From an uncultured Christensenellaceae bacterium (GTDB lineage: Bacteria > Bacillota > Clostridia > Christensenellales > UBA3700), in NCBI GenBank assembly GCA_910588015.1, contig CAJUOK010000021.1:1-27539 (forward strand): DNA of 27,539 nt, written 5' to 3'. The translations under genes and the position numbers were made by a program. Positions within the stretch are counted from its first letter, which is position 1; each line of letters starts with the position of its first letter. Below the pieces are notes generated by a model. It saw only the letters and a program-made list of their open reading frames with translations. It was not told where the DNA came from and ran no database searches. Positions 8,919-16,189 of this stretch are shown here, in pieces.

Positions 8919-9695
8919 TTAAACTTGCGTATCTTCTCGGCTCGTCTCTTGCGTATTTTCGAGATTGCCGTCTGCCTTCGATTCGCCGCAGTCGCTAACT
9001 TCTGCCGAATTGCCTACGCTCGCCGCTTGCGCGTCTTTATTTTTATTGAGCGCCGAACAATCCAAACGGCGCAAATGAGCCCTGTCAGCGTCGCAGACCG
9101 CGATAAATTCTCCGTTGTATTCCTCGATATGCATTGTCGCTCCGCACCCCTCGATATCGCAAGGCGTTTTGATACGCAAAGCGTAAAACGTATTTCCCGA
9201 CAGCATATAAGGCGGCTTGCCGTAACTGATTTTTTTGACCGCGAAATTGCTCTTGCTCATAGCTTTGACAACTCGCAACTTGTAACCGTTGTCTATCGCG
9301 TAAGCTCCTCCCGCGGCGCAAACGACAAATATTACAAATATCAGCGCGACTCTGGCAGTGGCGTTAAATTGCAATTTACCTAGCAAAAAGATTAGCGCGA
9401 CGCAGACGGCAATAACTATAATCGACATTGCGAATTTAAAAGCCGTAAGTCTTTTCATCTTGAATTTGTCGCAAACTGCTATCGCCTCGACTTCTCCCAT
9501 ATCTAGGTCTGGAATATCTTTAATATCCTCTTCTTGAAGACTTGCCTTTGACAAAATAAACTGTCTTTCTCTCTCTTTCGCCTGTCTGCGTTCGAAAAAG
9601 GACATTCGCTTTTTTTCGCTCTCGAGTTGAGCTCCGCATTTTTCGCAAAAACTTGCGCCCTCTTTATTTTCGAAATTGCAATTGGAACAACGCAT
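8919..9695 (-). CDS. Zinc-ribbon membrane protein, function unknown
   Basis: A 258-residue protein starting with a zinc ribbon: Cys3/Cys6 and Cys17/Cys20 in the CxxC...CGAQL form common in Firmicutes membrane proteins. A charged, helical stretch follows (about 25-55, rich in Arg/Glu/Lys). Two hydrophobic helices lie at about 86-110 and 114-133. The C-terminal part holds another group of cysteines (CDIEGC, then AVCDAD and LDC) that could bind a second metal, and ends in an acidic, low-complexity tail. Its ribosome binding site AGGAGG lies within the last codons of the upstream gene (stop at 9698-9700), so the two are likely translationally coupled. I do not recognise a family for the whole protein. 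Both ends of the chain are probably cytoplasmic, given two helices and an N-terminal zinc ribbon (inference). Confidence 0.85.
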   Translation of the reverse strand: MRCSNCNFENKEGASFCEKCGAQLESEKKRMSFFERRQAKERERQFILSKASLQEEDIKDIPDLDMGEVEAIAVCDKFKMKRLTAFKFAMSIIVIAVCVALIFLLGKLQFNATARVALIFVIFVVCAAGGAYAIDNGYKLRVVKAMSKSNFAVKKISYGKPPYMLSGNTFYALRIKTPCDIEGCGATMHIEEYNGEFIAVCDADRAHLRRLDCSALNKNKDAQAASVGNSAEVSDCGESKADGNLENTQETSREDTQV

Positions 9696-9697
9696 TT

Positions 9698-10462
9698 TTA
9701 CCTCCTGTCAGACGAACCGTCGCGTTCTTCTACCGGACGTCTGTCAGCTTTTATAGACTTGACTTTTCGTCTGTATAAACCGTATACGCAACTCAATGCT
9801 ATCGACGCAGCCAATATAAGATAACTCGATATGTGCGGTTGGATTTGCCCTTTTCCTGCCGAAGCCGCTCCGACAGCAACGAAAAATGTCCACTGCAACG
9901 CGGATAGGATTGAAAACAATAATACCGAAACAAACAATAAAATTCCGTCTTTTTTCTTTGAACGTTTTATCGCAGTCAGCATAATCAATGCTATCAAAGA
10001 TACAAAAAACAAAATCGAAATAGCAAAGCTCGCAATATAAGCGTTGTCAAGAGCGTCTATCTCTTCTTGCGTGACCTTGGTCATAAAAGCGTTCTTTAAT
10101 ATTTCCGCGTTCATACCCGAATCGTTGGACGACACAATGTAATCAATTGAATTATCGAATCCCTTTGTCATTGCAAACAAAATATCGATAAAACTCATAT
10201 CCACCGTTATGCCCATAGTTTGGTCTTTATCATCAGGGATTAAATCTCCCAAGAATTCTTTTAGCGAACCCGTAAAATTCATATTGAGAGCAGGCAAAAG
10301 CAAAAACGATATCACCGTAACGGCGAGAACTATACCTAATGTAATATTTAATTTTATATCAAGTTTACGTTTTTTTTCATCGAGCTCTTGATTATGCCGC
10401 AAATCCGCTCTTTGCTTTTCGCTCAATAAATTAGGATTTTTCTTTTTAGACCTTTTTGCCAT
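9698..10462 (-). CDS. Four-helix membrane protein, function unknown
   Basis: The start at 10462 is chosen because GGAGATG precedes it and the protein then opens with a strongly basic MAKRSKKK head; an upstream extension in frame has no support and covers the promoter. The 254 residues have a basic cytoplasmic N-terminus (1-38), a helix at about 40-61, an 80-residue probably external loop, and three further helices at about 142-162, 170-192 and 208-228, ending in an Arg-rich cytoplasmic tail. No catalytic motif was recognised. It is co-transcribed with the zinc-ribbon gene, whose ribosome binding site overlaps its last codons, so the two products may act as a pair (inference). Confidence 0.8.
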   Translation of the reverse strand: MAKRSKKKNPNLLSEKQRADLRHNQELDEKKRKLDIKLNITLGIVLAVTVISFLLLPALNMNFTGSLKEFLGDLIPDDKDQTMGITVDMSFIDILFAMTKGFDNSIDYIVSSNDSGMNAEILKNAFMTKVTQEEIDALDNAYIASFAISILFFVSLIALIMLTAIKRSKKKDGILLFVSVLLFSILSALQWTFFVAVGAASAGKGQIQPHISSYLILAASIALSCVYGLYRRKVKSIKADRRPVEERDGSSDRR

Positions 10463-10497
10463 AACATCTCCGCGCTGATTTTGTATCAACTTATATA

Positions 10498-10526
10498 ATA
10501 TTACTACATTTTTACAGTCTTGACAA
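10498..10526 (-). promoter_or_regulatory. Promoter of the membrane protein / zinc-ribbon pair
   Basis: On the bottom strand TTGTCA (10521-10526) and TAATAT (10498-10503) are 17 bases apart, about 35 bases upstream of the ATG at 10462. The position supports the shorter start of that gene. Confidence 0.6.
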
Positions 10527-10608
10527 GATATGAATAAAAATTTGCGAAAATAATACACTAAAAACGGCATTAAGTTCAAATGTCTAAAAAATTCAAAGGA
10601 GAAACGTT

Positions 10609-10863
10609 ATGATAACCGTTATTGCACTTATTCTGGTGACCGTCGGCGCCATCAACTGGCTTGCTGTCGGAATCTTCGATTTCAACATCGTCAACTGGAT
10701 ATTTACTCCCAACGCTTACGTCGGAGCAAGAGTCCTTTACGCTATTGTCGGCATTGCGGGAATATGGCTTATAGCTTATCTGATTTACAACAGATTTTCG
10801 CCAAAGCGTATTCACGCAGTCGAAGATATGGCTCATCACAAGAGACACGAAGAAAACAAGTAA
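10609..10863 (+). CDS. DUF378 family small membrane protein
   Basis: An 84-residue protein with two hydrophobic helices. The first half carries the VGAINWLAVGIFDFN motif typical of DUF378 (YuzA-like) proteins, followed by the family's pattern of a short loop with an aromatic/Asn region, RVLYAIVGIAGIW in the second helix, and a basic, His-rich cytoplasmic tail. The ATG at 10609 follows AAGGAGAAA. The function of the family is unknown. It stands alone, divergent from the membrane/zinc-ribbon pair, and is followed at once by a strong terminator, so it is a single-gene transcript. Confidence 0.92.
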   Translation: MITVIALILVTVGAINWLAVGIFDFNIVNWIFTPNAYVGARVLYAIVGIAGIWLIAYLIYNRFSPKRIHAVEDMAHHKRHEENK

Positions 10864-10865
10864 AC

Positions 10866-10903
10866 AAAAACGTTGCGGAGATTTTAGTCTCCGCAACGTT
10901 TTT
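10866..10903. terminator. Strong bidirectional terminator
   Basis: A perfect 16-bp stem (10866-10881 with 10888-10903) around the loop TTTTAG, with A and T tracts at the two ends. It closes the DUF378 gene on the top strand and, read the other way, the hypothetical gene ending at 10932. Confidence 0.92.
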
Positions 10904-10931
10904 ACTTCACCTAATACGCCCGATTTATATC

Positions 10932-11141
10932 TTATACTTCGCAAAGGCTCAATTTGAATTTCTGTCCGTTAGAGAAATTGAGCATCAGCGCTTTTCCGTC
11001 GTGCGTAAACGTACCCATATAATACTCTTTTAGCAATACTTTGAGGTCGAGAAACAAATCCTCCACATCCACTCTGTATTGCAAATCGCTTAGCTGCGTA
11101 CTGAAAATATGCTCGTTGCATTGGTTTTCTTGCTGTATCAT
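10932..11141 (-). CDS. Small hypothetical protein (69 aa)
   Basis: A short reading frame with a strong ribosome binding site (CGGAGG, seven bases from the ATG), a TATAAT box upstream and the bidirectional terminator downstream, which together make it a likely real gene. The product is soluble and acidic, with a predicted helix in the middle (VEDLFLDLKVLLKEYY) and a C-terminal beta-rich end (THDGKALMLNFSNGQKFKLSL). No family was recognised. It lies 3' of the 172-residue hypothetical gene in the same direction, separated by a 319-base AT-rich gap with its own promoter-like box. Confidence 0.7.
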   Translation of the reverse strand: MIQQENQCNEHIFSTQLSDLQYRVDVEDLFLDLKVLLKEYYMGTFTHDGKALMLNFSNGQKFKLSLCEV

Positions 11142-11460
11142 ACTTTACCTCCGTAAGTTGAATTTTGCGAACGTCCTTATTCGTTATCGCACTTATATTA
11201 TATCAATTCGACAAATTTCGATAAAGGGGAATTTTGTCGAAAACTACGACTTATTTTGCAGAATTTTGTCTTGTTTTGAAATATTTTGTCGAATTTTGAC
11301 GAATTGAATAAATTTTATGAAAAAATTTGTCGTTTTACGTCACATTTTTAAATATTGACGCAAAAATCTATTGAGTCTGATATCACACGATTTATTTGAG
11401 TGATATTACAAAATTTCTCAACCTCTGCTAATTGCCATTTACTACGGCTCTGCGCGACAA
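11142..11460. other. AT-rich gap with repeated TTTGTCG motifs
   Basis: No coding frame is convincing. The gap holds the promoter and leader of the 69-residue gene at its left side. Between 11207 and 11335 there are several copies of a TTTTGTC(G) motif: one inverted at 11207-11215, then direct copies near 11233, 11263, 11284 and 11326. The inverted copy and the one at 11233-11241 form a perfect 9-bp inverted repeat (TTCGACAAA/TTTGTCGAA). This looks like a cluster of protein-binding sites, though low base complexity could also produce it. Confidence 0.5.
11197..11241 (-). promoter_or_regulatory. Promoter-like box with inverted TTCGACAAA/TTTGTCGAA operator
   Basis: On the bottom strand a TATAAT (11197-11202) lies about 55 bases before the ATG at 11141. 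The usual -35 position reads TTTATC, a poor match. TTTGTCGAA at 11207-11215 (bottom strand) sits just upstream of the -10 box, with its inverted partner at 11233-11241. A transcription factor site is plausible but unproven. Confidence 0.4.
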
Positions 11461-11979
11461 TCAAATGCAAATGCCGTGAAGTACGCAACCTATAAGAAGA
11501 TGACGCGTAACGACTTCCTGCATATCCGCGCTCTTGTCATATATCGACAGTTCGTCCAAAGCAATACTCATTATATTGTGCAATTCGATAAGTTTATACA
11601 TAGACTGCTTTATCGGCATTCTTTGCGAAGACACAAATATTTCCTGCGTCAAATCGCCTTTTATCGCTATAGCAACACGGTTTTTCTCTATGCCGCCGAT
11701 TATAAAATTCAAAATTCTTTTATTGCGTTCTACAAACATTTTGTCAAGTTGGGAATATACTGCGAAAAATTCTTTGCAAGCTTTGCAAAAATCCAAACAC
11801 TTACCTGTCATATATATTGGGAGAGGATAAACGCAAAGTCTGCTTTGGTTCTTGCCTTCGCCTATGCCAAGCGATTGAAATTCTCTTTGCATATCGGCTA
11901 TCTGCGAATCGTCCGCGATTGCAAAATCTCCGCTCTCTTCTATATCAAGCTGCTCTCCGCCGTTTCTTTCCTCTGCCAT
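11461..11979 (-). CDS. Hypothetical protein (172 aa)
   Basis: The start at 11979 is preferred over an in-frame upstream ATG because GGAGGGAGAG lies directly before it. The product is soluble. It has an acidic N-terminus (about 1-45), a segment with several cysteines (SRLCVYPLP, then CLDFCKACKEFF at about residues 70-85), a basic central strand-rich region, and a C-terminal helical region with a MSIALDEL motif. No signal peptide or membrane helix is seen, and no family was recognised. The gene is divergent from the large operon starting at 12087, and the two promoters lie back to back in about 110 bases. Confidence 0.7.
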   Translation of the reverse strand: MAEERNGGEQLDIEESGDFAIADDSQIADMQREFQSLGIGEGKNQSRLCVYPLPIYMTGKCLDFCKACKEFFAVYSQLDKMFVERNKRILNFIIGGIEKNRVAIAIKGDLTQEIFVSSQRMPIKQSMYKLIELHNIMSIALDELSIYDKSADMQEVVTRHLLIGCVLHGICI

Positions 11980-12012
11980 AAAACTCTCCCTCCGTCTGCT
12001 TATAACTGTCAT

Positions 12013-12028
12013 ATTATATTTTCGACAA
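12013..12028 (-). promoter_or_regulatory. -10 box with adjacent TTGTCGA motif, upstream of the 172-aa gene
   Basis: On the bottom strand TATAAT (12013-12018) is directly preceded by TTGTCGAAAA (12019-12028), the same arrangement as in front of the 69-residue gene. No good -35 box at 17 bases was found. Confidence 0.4.
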
Positions 12029-12050
12029 CTGCAAAATATTCCTTAATCAG

Positions 12051-12079
12051 TTGCAATTTTGCAATACTTTGATTATAAT
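12051..12079 (+). promoter_or_regulatory. Promoter of the 12087-16915 operon
   Basis: TTGCAA (12051-12056) and TATAAT (12074-12079) are exactly 17 bases apart. The predicted transcription start, 6-8 bases after the -10 box, falls on or next to the ATG at 12087, which would make the first message leaderless. No ribosome binding site precedes that ATG. Confidence 0.7.
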
Positions 12080-12086
12080 ATTTTAT

Positions 12087-13745
12087 ATGGATAACAATAT
12101 ACTCTCGCCCACTTCGATTTGGGCGGATTACGACGCAAACGCCGTAAGACTCAAAGCCAACTTTTTAAAATACGATACGGACGAACACAACGTCGTAAAT
12201 TTCGAAGCGTACCTCAGCTCGGACACCTTGGAAGAACAAGACACTCCGCAGACGTACTGCTATGGCAAATTTCCAAAAAACGATTGGAAAAACGCCACGA
12301 TAATTTATATCAACGGCTATAATACTTTCCAGCAAAACGAACTTTTCGATACGTTTGTTCCAAAAGGATACGGCGTAGTTTGTTTTGACTATATGGGCAA
12401 ATCAGAAAGACCCAAATATACAATTTATCCAAAATCTCTTAATTTCGCCAATTACATTTACAGCGACGGGCATCTCGATTCTTACGTCAAATCGCCAAAA
12501 GATTCTTGCGTGTATATATGGAGCAAAATGTGCCGCAACGTGATTACTTTTATAAAATCCCTGCTAGGACAGGATAACAAAATATATCTGCGCTCTTCAT
12601 TGGAAGGCGGCAATATTTTGTGGCAAGTCGCAGGTATGGACAAACGCGTCGACGGTATAGTTGCGGCAAACAATGCCGGTTGGGCGGAATGTAAAGGTCT
12701 GTTTAGATTTTCAGACAGCGCTGACGAATACGATTTGAGAGAAGACAAACTCAAATGGATGAGCGCTTGTTCGCCGCAATCGTACGCTAAATTCGTCTCT
12801 TGCCCCGTGCTCTATCTATCCGGCACAAACGCCGATTTGACAAGCATAGACCGAGTGGAAAAAACTTTGGAACTCACTATGAATAAAGGTGAAAACCGAA
12901 TTTGTTTTTGCGCAAATCTGACAAATACGCTCGACGCCAACGCAAGAAACGCAATGGCTTTTTGGCTTGACAATGTCCATAACGGCACAAATATGCCAAA
13001 ATCTCCAAAACTATCGTTCGAAATCAACGACAGAAAAGTATACGCCAAAATGGAGTATGATTCCGACTGGGAAATCGACAAACTTATAGTATTCTATTCT
13101 TATAACGAAATCAACAGCGAATTCAGACATTGGGACAGAGTCTTGCTCTCCTCCGCAAATCCCGCGGTGGAATTGCCCGTGAGATACGGCGATAAAAAGA
13201 TATTTGCTTTTTCTTCCGTAAAATATAAGAACGGGCAATATTATTCTTCATTGCCGAAGATGTGCAATCTTGAAAACGTAAAGTTGGATGCAATTACGCC
13301 AAAACGCACTCGAATAGTCTTTGAGAGAAAACAAGGACTCAACGCTTGGGCAGTCGACAACGTCACGGGCGAATACTTTATGCCGGAACTTAAATCGGGA
13401 GCTTTCGATATTTTCGGCGTAACCGCCAATAAAGGGAATTTGTCAACGTATTATATCAGCGACAAAAACTTCGAGCGCAAAGACACGAGCATATTCCAAT
13501 TCGACTGTTTTTGCCAAACGGACAGAATTTTAAAAGTGGAAATGAGCGTCGAGACCAACGATTTTTCTTATGAATCCTACACCGTAGACGTCAAATTAAC
13601 AGGCGGCGAGTGGCAAAAAATTGCGCTTTCTCACTGTGACTTTAAATCTAAAGAAAGAGTGCCGCTCAAGAATTGGAACAGCGTCAAAAAACTCTCTTAT
13701 ATAGACATCGACAATACTTTGATAAACAATATCATATGGGTATGA
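12087..13745 (+). CDS. Alpha/beta-hydrolase-like protein with C-terminal beta domains, probably without catalytic triad
   Basis: The start is taken at the ATG 12087; an in-frame TTG at 12051 coincides with the -35 box. The 552-residue protein has no signal peptide. Residues about 70-300 follow the fold of acetyl-xylan esterase/dienelactone-type hydrolases: ATIIYINGYN, GYGVVCFDYMGKS, a nucleophile-elbow region at 166-176, MDKRVDGIVAANNAGW, then SCPVLYLSGTNAD. The elbow reads RSSLEGGN instead of GxSxGG, and the segment that normally carries the catalytic histidine reads CANLTNTLD, with no His. About 300-552 is beta-rich, ending in a segment that resembles a sugar-binding or jelly-roll domain. 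It is the first gene of a tight operon; the next gene begins four bases after its stop. Catalysis is doubtful, and binding or a regulatory role is possible (inference). Confidence 0.85.
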   Translation: MDNNILSPTSIWADYDANAVRLKANFLKYDTDEHNVVNFEAYLSSDTLEEQDTPQTYCYGKFPKNDWKNATIIYINGYNTFQQNELFDTFVPKGYGVVCFDYMGKSERPKYTIYPKSLNFANYIYSDGHLDSYVKSPKDSCVYIWSKMCRNVITFIKSLLGQDNKIYLRSSLEGGNILWQVAGMDKRVDGIVAANNAGWAECKGLFRFSDSADEYDLREDKLKWMSACSPQSYAKFVSCPVLYLSGTNADLTSIDRVEKTLELTMNKGENRICFCANLTNTLDANARNAMAFWLDNVHNGTNMPKSPKLSFEINDRKVYAKMEYDSDWEIDKLIVFYSYNEINSEFRHWDRVLLSSANPAVELPVRYGDKKIFAFSSVKYKNGQYYSSLPKMCNLENVKLDAITPKRTRIVFERKQGLNAWAVDNVTGEYFMPELKSGAFDIFGVTANKGNLSTYYISDKNFERKDTSIFQFDCFCQTDRILKVEMSVETNDFSYESYTVDVKLTGGEWQKIALSHCDFKSKERVPLKNWNSVKKLSYIDIDNTLINNIIWV

Positions 13746-13749
13746 CGTT

Positions 13750-13941
13750 ATGATAAAATTGAGTGAAATCAACGTGTCGGACAAAGTGGAGACAAAAAAG
13801 AACCACCCTTGCGGCAGCAACGTTTGGGTCGTGTTGCAAAAAGGCGCAGACTTTAAGATACAATGCGAAAAATGCAAACACGTTGTGTTGATATCCGCAG
13901 AGACATTTAAAAAATCCGTCAAAAAAATTTTGGAGCAATAG
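13750..13941 (+). CDS. DUF951 family protein
   Basis: A 63-residue protein with the family pattern: an N-terminal V-G/S-D-x-V-type strand, KKNHPCGSNVWVVLQKGADFKIQC, then a CEKCKHVVLI cysteine pair and a basic KKSVKKI end. CGS, CxxC and the surrounding spacing suggest a small metal- or nucleic-acid-binding beta barrel; the role is not established. The start lies four bases after the hydrolase-like gene's stop, with no strong ribosome binding site, so translation probably relies on coupling. In other Firmicutes DUF951 is often found near DNA replication or chromosome partition genes; here it sits before a signal peptidase. Confidence 0.93.
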   Translation: MIKLSEINVSDKVETKKNHPCGSNVWVVLQKGADFKIQCEKCKHVVLISAETFKKSVKKILEQ

Positions 13942-13943
13942 TA

Positions 13944-14522
13944 ATGGAGCAAAATCCTCAAACGCAAGTGGAAAAATATTCCTACATAGATAATAAACGT
14001 AGAACGTCGGGTATAAAAGCTCTCAATATCGCATTGGCTGTTATTATAGTATTGCTAATAACGGTTTTGATATTGTTTACGACTGTTTTTACCACGATTA
14101 CGGTGGACGGTAAAAGTATGTTTCCCACTCTCGTCGACGGCGACAGACTTATGCTTCTCAAACACGGATATACCCTTCAACGAGGCGACTTAATTGTTTT
14201 TAAAAGAGAAGGTCGCAACAACGTCAAGCGCATTATAGGTCTCGAAGGCGACGTAATAAGATTCGACAGAGACGTTATGGTGTGGACTGTCAACGGCGAA
14301 GCATATACTGAAGATTACGTCGAAGGCGGTTACAGCGACAATTATTTTTCGATGAGTATAAAAGAGATATTCACCCAAGAGGGATTGACTATTCCCCAAG
14401 GTCACGTATTTGTGCTTGGAGACAATCGAAATATTCAAGGTGGAGGCATATCCGTCGATTCGCACATCTACGGAGCTTTGACCGTCGATAATATAATAGG
14501 AAAAGTAATAAAAATATACTGA
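13944..14522 (+). CDS. lepB: Signal peptidase I
   Basis: Cleaves signal peptides from exported proteins at the outer face of the membrane. The 192 residues comprise a short cytoplasmic head, one anchoring helix (about 26-50), and the catalytic domain: VDGKSMFPTL with nucleophile Ser58, RGDLIVFK, VKRIIGLEGD with the general base Lys95, and a GDNRN box near the C-terminus. The box normally reads GDNRxxSxDSR; here it is GDNRNIQGGGISVDSH, with extra glycines and His in place of the Arg. It starts two bases after the DUF951 stop, with a GGAGC ribosome binding site inside the end of that gene. The surface protein at the left edge would be one possible substrate. Confidence 0.95.
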   Translation: MEQNPQTQVEKYSYIDNKRRTSGIKALNIALAVIIVLLITVLILFTTVFTTITVDGKSMFPTLVDGDRLMLLKHGYTLQRGDLIVFKREGRNNVKRIIGLEGDVIRFDRDVMVWTVNGEAYTEDYVEGGYSDNYFSMSIKEIFTQEGLTIPQGHVFVLGDNRNIQGGGISVDSHIYGALTVDNIIGKVIKIY

Positions 14523-14545
14523 CATAATTTGTTGAGGAGAAGAAA

Positions 14546-14836
14546 ATGAAAGCAATAGTTTCGGTAATCGGAAAAGACAAAAAAGGCATAATAGCAAAGG
14601 TTTCGACGGCGCTGTTTGAAATGGACATAAATATCGAGGATATTTCTCAAACTATTATGCAAGATTATTTCACTATGATTATGGCAGTCGATACGAGCGA
14701 ATGTCCGCTCAAATTCGACAGCATTGTCAAAAAACTCGATGAACTCGGCAAACAGTCGCATCTTGAAATTCATATTCAGCTTCAGAGCATATTCGACAGT
14801 ATGCACAAAATCGACACCGACAAAAAAGGACTTTGA
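14546..14836 (+). CDS. UPF0237 ACT-domain protein
   Basis: A 96-residue single ACT domain: KAIVSVIGKDKKGIIAKVSTALFEMDINIEDISQ is the typical first beta-alpha-beta unit of UPF0237, followed by the MQDYFTMIMAVD strand and a C-terminal helix. ACT domains usually bind small ligands such as amino acids. GAGGAGAA precedes the ATG. The stop lies three bases before the start of the UPF0210 gene, the usual partner of this family, which suggests that the two proteins work together; the process is not known. Confidence 0.95.
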   Translation: MKAIVSVIGKDKKGIIAKVSTALFEMDINIEDISQTIMQDYFTMIMAVDTSECPLKFDSIVKKLDELGKQSHLEIHIQLQSIFDSMHKIDTDKKGL

Positions 14837-14838
14837 TT

Positions 14839-16188
14839 ATGTACTCCAGCAACGAAATTATAGAAACGATAAATATGATTTCCCAACAGCACCTCGACGT
14901 GCGCACGATAACGTTGGGAATTTCGCTTTTTGACTGCATTACCGACAGCAAACAGCGCACTTGCGATAAAATTTACGACAAGATAATGTCCAAGGCGGGA
15001 AATCTTGTGCAAATTGGTGAGGATATATCCAGCGAGCTTGGAATTCCAATCGTAAACAAACGCATATCCGTCACTCCTATATCGCTTATCTCCGCCGCAA
15101 GCAAAGGACATCTGGAAATAATAAAAACCTTGGATAAAATCGCCGACGAAACGGGAATAGACTTTTTGGGCGGCTACTCCGCTCTTGTTCACAAGGCGAT
15201 GACTCCTTATGAAAAAGAATTCTTGCTTTCGATACCGCAGGCTTTGTCGACTACAAACAAAATTTGTTCGTCTATCAACGTTGCAACTTCAAAGGCGGGT
15301 ATAAATATGGACGCCGTTGCTCTTATGGGTAAAATCGTCAAAGACTGCGCGTATCTGACCAAAGACAAAGACAGCATTGCGTGCGCAAAGTTGGTGGTAT
15401 TCGCAAATGCAGTTGAGGACAATCCCTTTATGGCAGGCGCATTCCTCGGCGCAGGCGAAGACGACACAGTCGTCAACGTCGGAGTATCCGGACCGGGCGT
15501 CGTCAAGACGGCTTTGGAACACTGCGACGGCGACTTGACGCAAGTTGCGGAATGTATAAAACAAACTGCTTTCAAAATTACACGCGTAGGTCAACTCGTC
15601 GCAAAAGAAGCCAGCAAACGTCTCGGCGCTAGCTGTGGAATAGTCGACCTATCGCTTGCTCCGACTCCCGTAATAGGCGATTCCGTCGCTCACATTCTCG
15701 AAGAAATAGGTCTTGAAAGCGTGGGAGCTTGCGGCACCACCGCTTGTCTTGCAATGCTAAATGACGCCGTTAAAAAAGGCGGCATTATGGCTTGCTCGAA
15801 CGTGGGCGGACTGTCGGGAGCCTTCATTCCCGTATCTGAAGACGCAGGTATGATAAAAGCGGCGCAAATAGGCGCGCTCAATCTTGAAAAACTCGAAGCA
15901 ATGACCGCCGTATGCTCGGTGGGACTTGATATGATAGCTATACCGGGAGATACGCCGGCGGAGGTAATATCGGGCATTATTGCCGACGAGATTGCCATTG
16001 GCGTGGTAAACACAAAGACAACCGCCGTGCGAGTAATTCCCGTATACGGCAAAAAAGCAGGAGAAACGGCAGAATTCGGCGGACTTTTAGGCACTGCCCC
16101 GATAATGAATATCAACAAATACTCTCCGTCGAAATTTATCTCGAGAGGCGGACGCATACCCGCTCCGTTGCACAGCAATAAGAATTAA
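14839..16188 (+). CDS. UPF0210 / PFL family protein (DUF711)
   Basis: A 449-residue protein beginning MYSSNEIIETINMI, which matches the family's N-terminus and supports the ATG 14839 over an in-frame TTG six bases earlier. LDVRTITLGISLFDC, the IVNKRISVTPISLI region, Gly-rich segments (GGYSALVHKAM, VNVGVSGPGVV, GAGEDD), GTTACLAMLNDAVKKGG and the C-terminal GLLGTAPIM are typical. The fold is related to pyruvate formate-lyase-like proteins, but the radical glycine and the Cys-Cys active site were not identified here; the biochemical role is unproven. It forms a conserved pair with the UPF0237 ACT protein just upstream, and RlmB starts two bases after it. Confidence 0.95.
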   Translation: MYSSNEIIETINMISQQHLDVRTITLGISLFDCITDSKQRTCDKIYDKIMSKAGNLVQIGEDISSELGIPIVNKRISVTPISLISAASKGHLEIIKTLDKIADETGIDFLGGYSALVHKAMTPYEKEFLLSIPQALSTTNKICSSINVATSKAGINMDAVALMGKIVKDCAYLTKDKDSIACAKLVVFANAVEDNPFMAGAFLGAGEDDTVVNVGVSGPGVVKTALEHCDGDLTQVAECIKQTAFKITRVGQLVAKEASKRLGASCGIVDLSLAPTPVIGDSVAHILEEIGLESVGACGTTACLAMLNDAVKKGGIMACSNVGGLSGAFIPVSEDAGMIKAAQIGALNLEKLEAMTAVCSVGLDMIAIPGDTPAEVISGIIADEIAIGVVNTKTTAVRVIPVYGKKAGETAEFGGLLGTAPIMNINKYSPSKFISRGGRIPAPLHSNKN

Positions 16189-16189
16189 T

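Noticed and set aside
10463..10579. Longer N-terminus for the four-helix membrane protein
   Set aside because: The extension overlaps the promoter, lacks a ribosome binding site, and the shorter start has GGAGATG directly upstream.
11229..11305. CodY-box-like AATTTTGTCGAAAA and AATTTTGACGAATT sequences
   Set aside because: The spacing between half-sites does not match AATTTTCWGAAAATT, and such AT-rich matches arise easily by chance here.
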